This document shows, in pieces, positions 48,192 through 59,661 of a stretch of 64,000 nucleotides of DNA (position 1 is the first letter of the stretch; every line of letters starts with the position of its first letter). The stretch is taken from NCBI GenBank assembly GCA_963969395.1, contig OZ017799.1, positions 11,348,501 through 11,412,500 of the forward strand, read 5' to 3'. A program made the position numbers and the translations under genes. The stretch comes from Pseudoscleropodium purum. Its lineage: Eukaryota > Streptophyta > Bryopsida > Hypnales > Brachytheciaceae. The notes beneath the pieces were generated by a model. The model did not search any database and was not told the DNA's origin. It worked only from the letters and a program-made list of their open reading frames with translations.

Positions 48192-48779
48192 TTTTTAGAT
48201 CTTGCTCCTTATTTAGCAACTAGTACTATCACAAAGGATAGTCAATTATACAAATAGTCACAAACTAGCTAGATGCTACACCATTACTGGAAACCATAGT
48301 ATTCCATTGCTTTACAAACATGGATCTAAGTATGAAAGACATACCTAAAACCATGAAGCTTGTAGGTCTGACACATTATATTATCTAGAATTACAAAATT
48401 CAAATGATCCTCATACAAGAAGGATTGTAACACTTTATCAAATCTGAATCACAGATCAACGAGCTAATTGATGATGACCAAGTCACCACAATAGCTACCT
48501 CTGCAACCAACACCACCACCTCGATTGTCATAGACGCGACACCCCCGACAAAAGCAATGCCCAACATAGCACCCATGTCAATACACAAATACAACCCGCA
48601 ATACCAATTTGAAGTTCCGTGTCAGCATGATCATTACATCAATGGTACGGGACGTCATCTTCCTTAGCATTATACATCTTACATACCTTCAAGCCATTAG
48701 GCAAAGGCTTAGATACATATGCAATGAATACACTTCATTTACACTTCTCTCTCTAAAAGAGTAGTTTTACTTACTTCGC

Positions 48780-50038
48780 CTTGCAGAAGGCAAACAAATC
48801 GGAGAGCACTTCCAAGAGATCAACTTGCTAATTATACAACTTGCTAACCTAGAAGTCTCTATCCCTGACAAAGATAGAGTTGACTTTACACTAAATAGCC
48901 TACCAAGAAGTTGGTCTACCTTCCGTCAAATATAGAAAAAGGAAGAGAGGGTTCTATCATTTCCTAAATTAGAAGGACTATTACTCCAAGAGTAACTAGG
49001 TCACATACTTGTTTGAGAAGAAATACAAAGACATACATGAACTAAACTTGATTAGAATTGGTTGAGGTTTCCATCAAAGAAATAGATCCAACCCCAACCA
49101 TAGCTGCAGTACTTTGAGACACAGCCACACTTATAGACAATAGTAGCTACCAGCTCAACAACACACTAGAAGAAACATAGGTCTAAGTTGATGGATTTTT
49201 CTAAACATCCAATATAACAAATTGTGTTTTTATGTCAATAATTATGTGCACTGTAACATCTTCATGTTATAGTAGACTTAACTATTGATATAAAAACATG
49301 GTTTATTATATTAGACATCTAGAAAAATCTGTCAATTTAGACATGCTAAAATCCAAAAAAGTACAAGCTTCTTCTAGTGGTAGTAGCAATTAATTCCATG
49401 TCCAAATCTAGAAACACAAATACAACACCTTGTTCACTGCCAGAATTGTAATAAACCAAGGCACTACGCTTGCAATTGCGATTAGCTTGCACTAGAAGAA
49501 TAAATCAAGAATCTCCAAATTCAACTTACCAATGTCAAATGAAGTAGCTTGCAACAAGCCTACCTGGCAAAAATCAATGATGACAATATTGACCCATATC
49601 ACAGCAATGATTACTTTCAATTCTAAACCTCAGCAACTTCAAGACTGCTTTGATGCATTTGAAGACAATCCTAGTGCCATCACCAAAATGGTAAATGCCT
49701 GCATTACAAGTAGCACAAAAGATGAATGGTTTCTAAACTTCAAAGTTTCATCCCACGTTACAAGAAATTCCCAACTCCTAAGCAACACAGTAGCATTCCA
49801 CATTCTTCACATTAAAACAGCAAGAGGTCAAATCATGCCAGTAGTTCATCAAGGCATTGTATCTACTACCACCCCAATTGGAAAAAGAAAAGAGATCAAT
49901 CATATTTTATACATACCTCAAGTCAAAACCAATCTTCTCTTTGTAGGAAAACTTATTGATATAGGATACAAAGTACTATTCAAATCCACACAATATTTCA
50001 TCTATGACAAAGATTATCACCAACGCTTATTTCTATAG
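48780..50038 (+). pseudogene. copia gag and aspartic protease remnant
   Basis: Near 48790-48935 one frame reads GEHFQEINLLIIQLANLE and then LNSLPRSWSTFRQI, typical of copia gag (UBN2 type). After a nested element, the frame 49532-50038 gives the protease: EWFLNFKVSSHVT stands where active enzymes have WxxDSGASxH, so the catalytic Asp is gone. It is followed by NHILYIPQVKTNLLFVGKL, the usual copia link to the integrase. Confidence 0.75.
49164..49379 (+). mobile_element. Short CACTA-type foldback element
   Basis: 216 bp with ends CACTAGAAGAA and TTCTTCTAGTG. Inverted similarity extends about 80-90 bases inward (GATTTTTCTAAACATC-type and TGTTTTTATGTC-type blocks on both sides), so it would fold into a hairpin. 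It sits in the copia gag region. The 3-bp flanks are ACA and GTA, so a target duplication is not preserved or the boundary is off by a base or two. Confidence 0.65.
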
Positions 50039-50439
50039 GGGATGCAAGATTAGTGCAATAATCTTTATTGCATTCACAACAAACCTATGTACATTGGCAT
50101 GGTGTCCTCCACCAACAACCAAGCCCCATATCAATCCACAACATCAACTCCACTTCAACAACAATAGCTATATACTAAGCCTAAATGCAAGTCCACACGT
50201 GCAATTACAGACATCACCACCGGCCTCACTTCACAATAGCTGCCTCCAAAGCCAATACCTTAGAGCCCACCATCAACATCTCTTGCTTTATCTTCTTCCA
50301 AAGTCAAAACTAAAGACATTCTCTTATAGCATAGAAGGATTGAGCACATCAACTACTAAAGCCTATATCACATGACAACATGACATCTAGTTCCTGGAGT
50401 TCCTGCAATTCCTCTAATCATACATATATGCCGATCCTA

Positions 50440-50769
50440 CATGCAAGGAAAACTACCTAGAGACTGCATTCCTAAGCAATGTACCACCAATACAACAAGA
50501 TTACTTCAATTGATTCATATAGACTTATGTAGACCTACGCCAATCACATCTTGCACTGGTAGCAAGTACATAGTTACTTACATTTATTAATGATTTCTCT
50601 TCTAAGACCTGGCTTTATTTTCTAACAAAAAAATTCCAGACTCTGGATTATTTCAAGCTATTTCGAGCCCTTGCCAAAACTCCCAACCTCTTCATTGGCA
50701 TCCTTTGTAGTGATAGACGTGGAGAATATACATCCAACTCCTTTGTCACCTACTAACACACACATGGGA
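50440..50769 (+). pseudogene. copia integrase remnant, part 1
   Basis: Translations give RLLQLIHIDLCRPTPITSC then GSKYIVTYI and, with frameshifts, a DFSSKTWLYFL-like stretch, DRRGEYTSNSFVTY, the core integrase sequence with its Asp in HIDL. The coding sequence is broken at 50769/50770 by a foldback element. Confidence 0.7.
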
Positions 50770-51212
50770 CATTAGAAGATTTTTGGGGCCTCTAGATGCT
50801 TGCAAATTATCACAGCTTGTAAATGCAAGAAACAGGTTCAACGCAGCAGTTTGATGTGACCAAGACCCTACCACGTCATCAAGGTTGACAGGACGGTCGG
50901 ACGTCCGAGACGTTCGGACGCGGACGCTGACATTCGTGGACGCCGTCCGCCCCGATATCCGTCCGCCCGATTACGGCCGTCCGATCGACATGCGGACTGA
51001 TCTGGTCCGCATGATCTGGGCGTCCGCCTCAGGCCGTCCGCCCCGTTCGTCCGCCCCGCCCATCCGCCTTCCGACAATGGGAGGGATGCTGCGTCCGCTG
51101 GCGTCCGTGAGGACGAATGTCCAGGTTACGGACGCCTTTTTCGGGCAGACGTAGAGATTCGTCAACCCTGCACGTCATTGACCAAAAAAAAATTATTTTT
51201 TTTGCATTTGAA

Positions 51213-51259
<47 letters not shown>

Positions 51260-51381
51260 TATTATTATTATTTTTTATGAAAATAAAATTTTGACAATGG
51301 GCCATTCCCCTTGTTGCAAGGAACAATTGTGGGGTAACAGGCCCGAAACAAGCTTCTAGACTCCCCAAAAACCTTCTAATG
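50770..51381 (-). mobile_element. Foldback element, CATTAG family, copy 3, carrying a nested hAT element
   Basis: Starts CATTAGAAGATTTTTGGGGC and ends AAAACCTTCTAATG. In reverse complement it aligns with 8336-8633 nearly throughout (GTTTCGGGCCTGTTACCCC, CATCAAACTGCTGCGTTGAA, GCTGTGATAATTTGCAAGC). A GC-rich hAT element and its 8-bp target duplication (50880-51178) are inserted in it, which accounts for about half the length. Integrase sequence resumes directly after it with no visible target duplication. Confidence 0.8.
50880..51170 (-). mobile_element. Short GC-rich hAT element 1
   Basis: 291 bp with ends CAAGGTTGACAGGACGG and GATTCGTCAACCCTG, flanked by a perfect 8-bp duplication CACGTCAT (50872-50879 and 51171-51178). 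It has the B-type end on the left and the A-type end on the right. Interior is almost entirely GGACG/CGTCC motifs. Non-coding. Confidence 0.92.
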
Positions 51382-51960
51382 TCACAAAGTAACTTAATTA
51401 CCACTAGATATTCTCTCTACCAAAACGACATTATTGAATGCAAGAATTGCACTCTACTTGAGGGGATTCACAACATTGTGACAAGTACAAAAATTCTGAA
51501 ATTACATTGGGAAGACCTAGCCAAGACACTGAATTACAAACAAAATTGCTCACCTACCAAGGCTTTCAAACTTTAGATTCTTGAGAAGCCTTTACTGGTG
51601 TGAGCCCAAATCTTGCACATCTTTGTGTCGTAGGATGTATTGTCTATTGTCATATTCATGTTCAAAAACGCCAAAAATTTGACTCTAAGCCTATCTCTAC
51701 CATCTTGATAGGATTTAACAGTCAATTATAGATGACTATTACAATCTATATGACAATTACAATCTTTAGATGTTGCAACTCACACACTCGTCACATCATC
51801 ATTAGTTGGGACGTTAGATTTGACAAAGACAATCTTACTTCTCTAGTATCCAAAATCACTAAACCACTAGGAGATTCCTTATTTCTTGATCCTCTCCATT
51901 CTTGACCTAAAAAATTTCTCTCACCTATAGTTAGACCACCTACAATCCATCCTTCTCCAA
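51382..51960 (+). pseudogene. copia integrase remnant, part 2
   Basis: Immediately after the foldback element the frame reads LITTRYSLYQNDIIECKN then LEGIHNIVTSTKILKLHWED and LNYKQNCSPTKAF. This is the second half of a copia integrase; the usual catalytic Glu region (QNGVAERKN in active copies) is represented by QNDIIECKN, so the Glu is retained next to altered neighbours. Decay continues to about 51960. Confidence 0.8.
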
Positions 51961-51989
51961 CCCCGCCACTTGACTTTGTTAATTCCTAG

Positions 51990-52291
51990 CAGGGTTGACG
52001 AATGTCTACGTCCGCCCGAAAAAGGCGTCCGTAACCCGGATGTCCGTCCTCACGGACGCTAGTGGATGCAGTGTCCCTCCCGCTGTCGGAAGGCGGACGC
52101 CCAGATCATGCGGACCAGATCAGTCCGCATGTCGATCGGACGGCTGTACCAGGGCGGACGGGTATTAGGGCGGACAGGTGGACGGGGGGACAGGCGGACG
52201 GGGCGGATGGTGTCCGTAAATGTCAGCAGACGCTGCGGACACAGCATCCGTGTCCGGACGTCCCGGACATCCAACCGTCCTGTCAACCTTG
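51990..52291 (+). mobile_element. Short GC-rich hAT element 2
   Basis: 302 bp with ends CAGGGTTGACGAATGTC and GTCCTGTCAACCTTG, flanked by a perfect 8-bp duplication ATTCCTAG (51982-51989 and 52292-52299). The A-type end is on the left. It is non-coding and inserted in the decayed copia sequence. Confidence 0.93.
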
Positions 52292-52599
52292 ATTCCTAGT
52301 TCCTTCCATTAGGTTTTATTCCTTAGTCCTCTCCAATTCCTTTGTCAATTTTATTGCCTCTCTCCAACTCTCAATTTCTTCCCACCTTCTCTGTTACTAT
52401 TTCACCTATCCCATTATCAACTCCTCTAAATCAACCTTAGTCCTCCAACACTGAACCTACTGCCCTCTGTAGATCCCAACACTCTAGAAAACAAAATGTA
52501 CATTTAGAAGGTTACAACTTCATCGTTTCTATAAACAACTTGGACATTCTTGTGCTCACCTAAAATGCCTTCCCGATGTTCTGTTGCAAATGCAGACAT

Positions 52600-54720
52600 T
52601 ATATAAAAATATGTATATTTATATTATTTAGATGGGTTTCAATATTTGTAATATAATAAAAGAAATGATGTCATTAGAAATGGCTTCATGGTGATACACT
52701 TTTTCTGTCATTATAGACAACTATAAAGTGAGGGGTTCACTTGAGAACTTTATTATATTTGATATTATTTTTTTTTGTTTTTCATTTAGATTATACTATA
52801 TCAAACTGAAGGGATTTTTTTGAGTCTCAAAAAGAAGAATCTCAATAGGAGCATGAAGTTACATTTGAAAAATATTTTGAAGGTTTAAATGACGATTAAT
52901 ATTATTAGATAATCAAGTCTATCAAGGGAAGTTATGGTCATCAACAATGGTTAGAGGGGCTAGTCAATCCTTTAACTAAGGTGGATTGTGTTGTTTATAT
53001 CATTACTACTATTAAACGCATTTTCAGATTCTTGCAAATAGATTAATATTCTAATTGAAAGTCTATTTTTTACCTCTATTAGTCATATGTTAGTTTTTAA
53101 TTATTCATTCCATACTTGGAGTGTTTTTATATTTTTTTTCTGAAATTATTTTTTATTTATGAAGTAGTACAAGTAAAATATTTAAGTAGTTTGCCTTCTA
53201 CTAACATTGGAATGATTTATCTTCTTCATAGAAATATGAAATTAGTCTTATGGTCAATTTTCATTATCAATAGATGTTAGAAAATTCACCTAGTTAAAGT
53301 GTAGGTTGAATTCTCACTTAACTTGAGTGATTTAGATAGAAGATAAGGTAGAGGGAAAAAGAGGCACTAGAGGTCGTCTCTCTTGTAGTTGTTAATAAGG
53401 CCTGAAAGTTTAAGAGGCCATGATGTATTGTATTTTGAGATTTTGAAAATAAAATTTGAAGGAGTTGTGTATCTTGGTGTGAAGTTTTCAAATTGATCTC
53501 ACTTTCTTGATTTGAAGTTTGGAATTAAAAATTGTACCAATTTGAGTGGAAGGAGGTCTATTGCCTTCTATATAAAAGAGCAGAGATTTCAACTAATTAT
53601 AAAAGATGGACAGGTTTTTTGTTTACAATGAATTTTAAAGAAAATTTAGTATAAGTAAGTTGTAAATGACAAAGCAAAAAACAAGGTTGACGAATCTCTA
53701 CGTCTGCCCGAAAAAAGCGTCCGTAATCTGGACGTCTGGATGTTCGGACGCATGGACTCTAGCGGACGCAACGTCCCTCCCGCCGTCGGAAGGTGGACGG
53801 CCTGAGGCAGACGCCCAGATCGTGCGGACCACATCAATCCACGTGTCGATCGGATGGCTGTAACTGGGCGGACGGGCGGATGGGCGGACAGGCGGATGCG
53901 AATGTCAGCGGACGTTGCGGACACAGCGTCCGCATCCGGACATCCTGTCAACCCTGGCAAAAAAGGATTTGCTACTTCTTTTTTTTCAAGGCCTAAACTT
54001 TGAATACCTAACAAAATTGTATAGAGTTTTAGAATGAACTAAAATTTAGAAGAAAAGTAGAAAATTGTAGTTTTCTAAAAAACCATTATGCATCTTATTT
54101 GGATTCTAGACGAAACGGCAACACTAATTCAAAGTTAAATAGAGAAGTAGAAGTTGAAGTTTGGTGTTTGGAGTTGAAGTTTGGTGATTGGAGTTGGAGT
54201 TTGAAGAATTGAAAAAAATTGGAAGAGACTTTGAAAACAAGAAGATTGAAGATTTATATGTTGTGGCTTGTGGCTTCTTATTTTTAGCTTGATTTGGAGG
54301 CTGCTATCTTTTTATTATTATTCCTAGCAGTTTTGAAGGCTTATTGTTTTCATTTTTGCTTTGTAAACATTGTTGCAAATTATAAAGGTATCCAATAGTA
54401 GTCTTGTTTTATATTTGTAGACCATTGATGAAGCACAATTGCTAATCATTATGGGTTTGAGGTTTAAAAGCCAATTTTTGAATGGTCATCTCATAGTTTA
54501 GCTGACTTGTTTTACCTGTCTAAAGTCGTAGAATTTTATCACCTATCCTTACTATGACCTTTATAGAGCCACTATAAGATAGGCCAATGGAGAGGAGTTT
54601 AAAGATTTAAGAATGAAGAATGAAGGCCAAGGACTAAAAGGCCAAAGACTAGAAGGTTCAATTGAATTTCATAACAAACTATTTCTAGTTACAACTAGAA
54701 TCCTCATGATTTTCCAAAAT
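52600..54720. other. Non-copia segment between integrase and reverse transcriptase
   Basis: Copia-like sequence fades near 52600 and resumes near 54740 (SDFFAASQATPIQL). The 2.1 kb between shows no copia coding and is AT-rich apart from hAT element 3. It is probably another old insertion; no ends were identified. Confidence 0.4.
53682..53956 (+). mobile_element. Short GC-rich hAT element 3
   Basis: 275 bp with ends CAAGGTTGACGAATCTC and ATCCTGTCAACCCTG, flanked by a perfect 8-bp duplication GCAAAAAA (53674-53681 and 53957-53964). A-type end on the left. Non-coding. Confidence 0.92.
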
Positions 54721-54739
54721 AAATTTTCTTTACACAACA

Positions 54740-55480
54740 TCAGATTTCTTTGCTGCTTCACAAGCCACCCCTATACAACTTGACATTGCCAACATTACCT
54801 TCAAACAAGCCAAGAACGACCTTAGTTAGTAGTTCACCATGCAAAAAAAATTAACAACATTTGGCAAAACAACACTTGGGATTGGAACCATTACCTCCTA
54901 ATAAATGTGCCACTACTTGCAAATGAATCTTGAAGTTTGAATCCAACATCAACAACCAACTTTTGGTGAAAAAAGTTCACCTTGTTACTTACAGATTTGA
55001 ACAATGCCTTGGGATTGACTACATTGACACTTTTGCCCCAGTCATTAAATGGGCCACTCTTTGCATTGTTGTTGCACTAGCAACTACAAAATGTTGGAAT
55101 ATTCATCATATGGATGTGAAAACCACCTTTCTACACGACTTATTTAAAGAACAGGTATTCATTTACCAACCTCTCAAATTCCATGCCTACAGTTGGAAGA
55201 ACCTTGTTTGTCGCCTCAACAAGTTGTTGTACGACCTCAAACAAAGCCCTCGAGTTTGGTACGATCAAATTGATACTATACTTTGATGCCTAGGGCTACA
55301 TCTAATGGAAACATGTACTACATGCACCACCAAAGGAAGACACTCATACTCATGCTTTACGTAGACAACCTATTCATCACAAGCAACTTCAACAAACTCA
55401 TCTATTGGTTTAAACATTTTCTCCACAATGAATTTGCCATGGAAAACTCAGGCAGATTTGCCATTACCTTAGCATTTTGT
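54740..55480 (+). pseudogene. copia reverse transcriptase remnant
   Basis: The frame at 54930-55286 reads GIDYIDTFAPVIKWATL, then MDVKTTFLHDLFKEQVFIY and LVCRLNKLLYDLKQSPRVWY, the hallmark copia RT segments with the first catalytic Asp in HMDVKT. After a frameshift the second frame gives LMLYVDNLFITS, where active enzymes have YVDD. The changed second Asp and the frameshift make it inactive. Confidence 0.85.
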
Positions 55481-57330
55481 TTGAGACAGTCATTGCCGAC
55501 ATTGTCTTCCATCGATGCAATTGTACTCAATCTATTCTTACCAAATTCAAGATCAAGGATTGCAAACCTGCATCCACATCCCTCTTTCAAGGCCACATCC
55601 TTATTACGGACATGCAAACACCTTACACAAATTCCACATATTACTATAAACTAATTAAGGAGTTAATTTTTCATACTATCATATGATCCAATATTGCATA
55701 CACTACAAAAGAAATTATGTCCGATCTCGTAAGAAAATTAAACAATTTTGTCAACTACGGTGTCAATTAGGACACGTTGATTTGGATGCACAATTCACAA
55801 AATTGTGTCAATTTTTTGTTGATTCAAATAGAATTTCTGTCAATTCTTATTGTTTTGTTGACAAAAATTTTGCCCATTGTGCCCTCCTTTAAGGTTAAAA
55901 AAATATAATAATTCATTTTCAATTTTGCTCAATAAATGACCACCACACGGCAAGCCAAAATCCAGCTCCTTGCTAAAGGCCAGCCTAGTAGAGATTTCCA
56001 CATATAGAAATATAAAATTAGATTTCAAAATTTAATTAATTACAAGATAGAAGTCAAGGTTTTCACACCTTGATGATAGAGGGAGGCGCCTTGGGTGATA
56101 ATGATAAGGAGAAGATAAAATCTTTATACCAATGGGGTGGTAGAGGGTTGAACAGACCATATGGGATATGTGAATGATTCATAATCTTAATTCGCATATC
56201 CTATATGGTTTGTTCTACCTTCTACCACACCATTTGTATAAAGAACTTGTTTTTCCCTCTCTTGCATCACCAGAATCACCTCTCTTCTATCACCAAGGTG
56301 TTATAAGCGTGTCTTCTTCCTTGAAATCAAATTTGTTTTTAGTATAGAATTCCATATATTTATGGTGATTTAAACATTGTTCATATAATGACAACTTAAT
56401 TAAAACTTTTGAAATTCAAAATGAACAAAAACATGTTAATTTTTTTGTTGATTTGGATGTTGTGCTATTAGATTTAACAAAAAGTTACAAGGAAAAATAG
56501 ATATTGACAAGAATATCACAAAATAATTGACGTAGAATATGACAAAAGTACAAATTGACAACATTAATATATTATGGGCAAAATTGACAAATCTTGTCAT
56601 TTCAAGCAAACTTATATCAAATATTTGTCAATTTGGACACCATTCTCTTGCAGTAATATGCAATGAGCCGCCTCAATAGCTACATGGCCAACCCACAAGA
56701 ATCTCATCTACTTGTCGCAAAACATACTTTCTTGATACCTTCAGGGCACAATTAATCTAAGGATCCTATACTGAGCTGATGACCCGACAACAATTACGAG
56801 TTCTATTGACGTTGACTAGGGCTCATGCCCTAAAATCCACCAATCCATGAGAGCATACCTATTTTTAGTTGCCAAAAGGGCATTACATGGCAATGTAAAA
56901 GACAATTGATGATTTCAAGATCCTCGACAGAATCGGAATACATAGCATTCAATGACAACATCCAAGAAGCAATGTAGCTTTATAGGTTACTCTAAGAACT
57001 ATAACCACCACTCTCTATTATGACCAAACCTTTATTAGCATCCAACTCAACAATCACACTATATTATAATAACCAAGGTACAATGAAGTTTTTCCACAAC
57101 CCTGTGTTCTTTGCAAGATAATATATTGAAATTTACTATCACTTTATCAATGAAAATATCTTAGGGGGAAAACTTCAACTTAAATATATTAATAAAAATG
57201 AGCAACCTATAGATACACTTACAAAATCCCTAGGCAAAGTGAGGTTTCAAAAACACTGCACTTCCTTAGGATTGCACCAACTATCTACATTGGAAAACCC
57301 TAACAAAAATAGTCTTACCTAACCCGACAG
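55481..57330 (+). pseudogene. copia RNase H remnant, split by a CACTA element
   Basis: Left part near 55620-55700 reads NSTYYYKLIKELIFHTI then SNIAY. The right part begins at 56656 (AMSRLNSYMANPQESHLLVAKH, in joined frame) and ends near 57290 with LKYINKNEQPIDTLTKSLGK, the usual C-terminal end of copia pol. Several stops and frameshifts are present. Confidence 0.75.
55701..56655 (+). mobile_element. CACTA-type (EnSpm) non-autonomous element
   Basis: 955 bp with left end CACTACAAAAGAAATTATG and right end (reverse complement) TACTGCAAGAGAATGGTG, so the outermost C of the right end has changed. A perfect 3-bp duplication ATA flanks it (55698-55700 and 56656-56658). Motifs such as TGTCAATTTGGACAC and GTGTCAATTAGGACAC recur near both ends as subterminal repeats. 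Removing it together with one ATA restores copia coding across the junction (NIAYAMSRLN). It encodes no transposase. Confidence 0.88.
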
Positions 57331-57604
57331 GTACATTAAATACCTCTACAACACAACAACCCTAAATAGGTAAATCTCTGCTTCCTCCAACGACTTGAAG
57401 TACCTATACTTTACTTCAAGATACCTAATCACCTTATAGAAAAAATCCACCCAAAAGAAATCCACCTTAGGTGTCCGCCCTCACTTCATGGTATAAAACT
57501 TAGTCCCTATCAACACAGCTCCAAGCAAAACACTCCACAAATGCATTGCAACTCTCCTTATAGTAACATCTCGTTCTACACAAGCATCAACTCCAACGCC
57601 TAGG

Positions 57605-57836
57605 CAGGGTTGACGAATCTCTACGTCCGCCCCCAAAAAGCGTCCGTAACCTGGACGTCCGGACGCAGCGTCCCTCCCGCCGTCAGAAGGCGGACAGGGC
57701 GGACGGGCAAGGGCGGATGGGGCGGATAGGGTGGGGCGGACGGACGGGCCGACGGCGTCCGCGAATGTTAGCGGACGCTGCGGACACAATGTCCGCGTCC
57801 GGACGTCCCAAACGTCCGACCGTCCTGTCAACCCTG
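57605..57836 (+). mobile_element. Short GC-rich hAT element 4
   Basis: 232 bp, the shortest of the set, with ends CAGGGTTGACGAATCTC and GTCCTGTCAACCCTG. The flanking 8-bp copies are CGCCTAGG (57597-57604) and CGCCTGGG (57837-57844), one mismatch. A-type end on the left. Non-coding. Confidence 0.9.
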
Positions 57837-58100
57837 CGCCTGGGAGACCCACATCACAATCATCTTTGCTCGACTCCAATTGCTGCACCATGGCTGCATC
57901 CAAGACATTGTAGAGGAATTTCATCAACCACCTCAACGCCATATACCCCACCAAGAACACCAACTCACATAGTCTTGCAACCAACAATTCACTCACAAAG
58001 ACTTGCAGTTGATACCAACTTTGAACTCCAACACGTGTCATCTTCTGAGGATTTCTCAACCACTTCTAAGCTTCAACCTAGTGTGACAATCTCTAATTGT

Positions 58101-58107
58101 GGGAGGG
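58101..58107 (+). other. Polypurine tract of the copia element
   Basis: GGGAGGG directly precedes the 3' LTR, in the position of the plus-strand primer. Confidence 0.7.
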
Positions 58108-58279
58108 TATTAGAACTATTGTTCATTGTATTACTAGGGTTTCATCCTAGTTAGGATGTATTACATCAAAAGGGGGCTAATTAGGTTTAAGATGTGTATA
58201 TAATGGAGGTTTAAACCCTGTTTAAATCATCTTAAACATAGTCTTGATCAATACTATAAGATTGTAGTGTTTTACTATA
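58108..58279 (+). repeat. 3' LTR of the copia element
   Basis: 172 bp, starting TATTAGAACTATTGTTC and ending GTGTTTTACTATA, followed by the target copy GTAGC. It matches the 5' LTR along its length, with its own TATA-like GTATATAATGG near 58195. The terminal TG has become TA. Confidence 0.8.
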
Positions 58280-59661
58280 GTAGCGACGTCAAAAAACAAA
58301 AAAAAGGTTCCCTCGGCTCTTTTGAGAAGCTTGGCATGCAACGGACGGTACTAGCACTGCTACAAATAGCCATATTTTGTTTTGTTACGGTGACATATCT
58401 AAGATTTTATGTCCCCATATCATGTTCTTGAGATTGTAGAAAAGCCCTCAACAATGAGGGATGTATGAGCTTTGTTTTGTGACATTTGGACCAACACTGT
58501 GAAAGTTATGAATTTTCAAGTTAGAAAATTATTTTTATTTTTATCTTGGTTGTGGCAACAATACAAGCCACTTTAGTCTCGATTAAAGTAAGGTAATGTA
58601 GTCTAGCTTTTCAGCTTTTTGTAGAACTTTTTTGAGTTTCTATGACATTTCCTATATTATTTATATATATTTTGAGTATTTAGTGTTAAAGTAGTCCAGA
58701 GTACACTAAAAGTTCCAAAAAGTCAAAAGATACTTTGGTTTATAGTAGAAACAGTAGTTAAAAGAAAAAGATAAATAAAAGACAAGCTAGTTAAAGAAAA
58801 AGAAAAAAGAAAGAAGGAGAAAGTTAGGGTTGCAGGAGTGATTGGAAGCGGTGCCTACACAACTCTTCCCACTTCCGATCACCCCCGTCCCTCGACTTAA
58901 ATCCCTCTCCCTTCTCTCATTTTCCCCTCCTCCCCCGTGTAGATTTTGATATTCTCTTGTGCGTACTTGCGCAGTTGTGCCTATAATTTATGTGCTGTTT
59001 GTAATACATTGGTGCTTTTGTTTGTGTATTGTGTGTGTACAGTGGTGTATTTTGAGTGCTGTGATCAAATGTCTGGAACTTTGTCCTGGGTGTGCTGATG
59101 TAAAAATTATTGCGATTTGAGCACCTGGTGTGTCTTGCAACTGAAAAATTCACAATTTGTATTGGGAAAGTTTGCTAATTTGAGAGCGTGCAATTGTTGA
59201 TAACCTTCTCCTCTCATAGTACTGGAATGGAAGTTTTGGTTTTTACGGTGAGTGTTTTTGTGAAGCAATTGACCAGGTGGTGTTTTGGCGTTGCTCTAGT
59301 AATTTAGAGTGTTGGTTGAAGAGAGTTACATTCTGAGATTACGAACGCACCGACTTGTGAGCGTGAGGGTTCTTACTGCTAATTGGGATTGAGACTACAA
59401 CTTTCATCAAGAGCTCAGTGAAGAATTTGGAAGAACCATCCTGACCTCAAAAAGGGCGGCGTGAATTGATTTCCAAGGAGTTCGGACGTGCATACAAGTT
59501 TGAAGTAGTCGTCCCTGATCAAAGCAAGAATTTAGGCTTAGATTTAGGATTTGGAGAACGCCCTTTTGGGTGAACGAGATACTAGATTGACTGAGTATCT
59601 GAGGCTCCAGTTTGGTGAAGCTACTCGAGTTCAATTGCATGGATTCAAGGCCAGGTACATT
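58280..59661. other. Intergenic region, moderately AT-rich
   Basis: No gene is recognised. The sequence is less AT-rich around 58820-59640 but has no clear domain in any frame. Confidence 0.4.

Larger units (their letters stand above)
48008..58279 (+). mobile_element. Ty1/copia LTR retrotransposon, decayed, with nested insertions
   Basis: The full span has related LTRs at both ends, a primer-binding site (TGGTATTAGAGCAGG at 48177, like the plant initiator-Met tRNA primer site), gag, protease, integrase, reverse transcriptase and RNase H remnants in copia order, and a polypurine tract (GGGAGGG at 58101-58107). Flanking target copies are GTAGT and GTAGC (one mismatch). Key catalytic residues are lost and many frameshifts exist. 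Its 10.3-kb length is inflated by at least seven insertions: two CACTA-type elements, one foldback element, four short GC-rich hAT elements, and a further unidentified segment at about 52600-54720. Confidence 0.85.
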
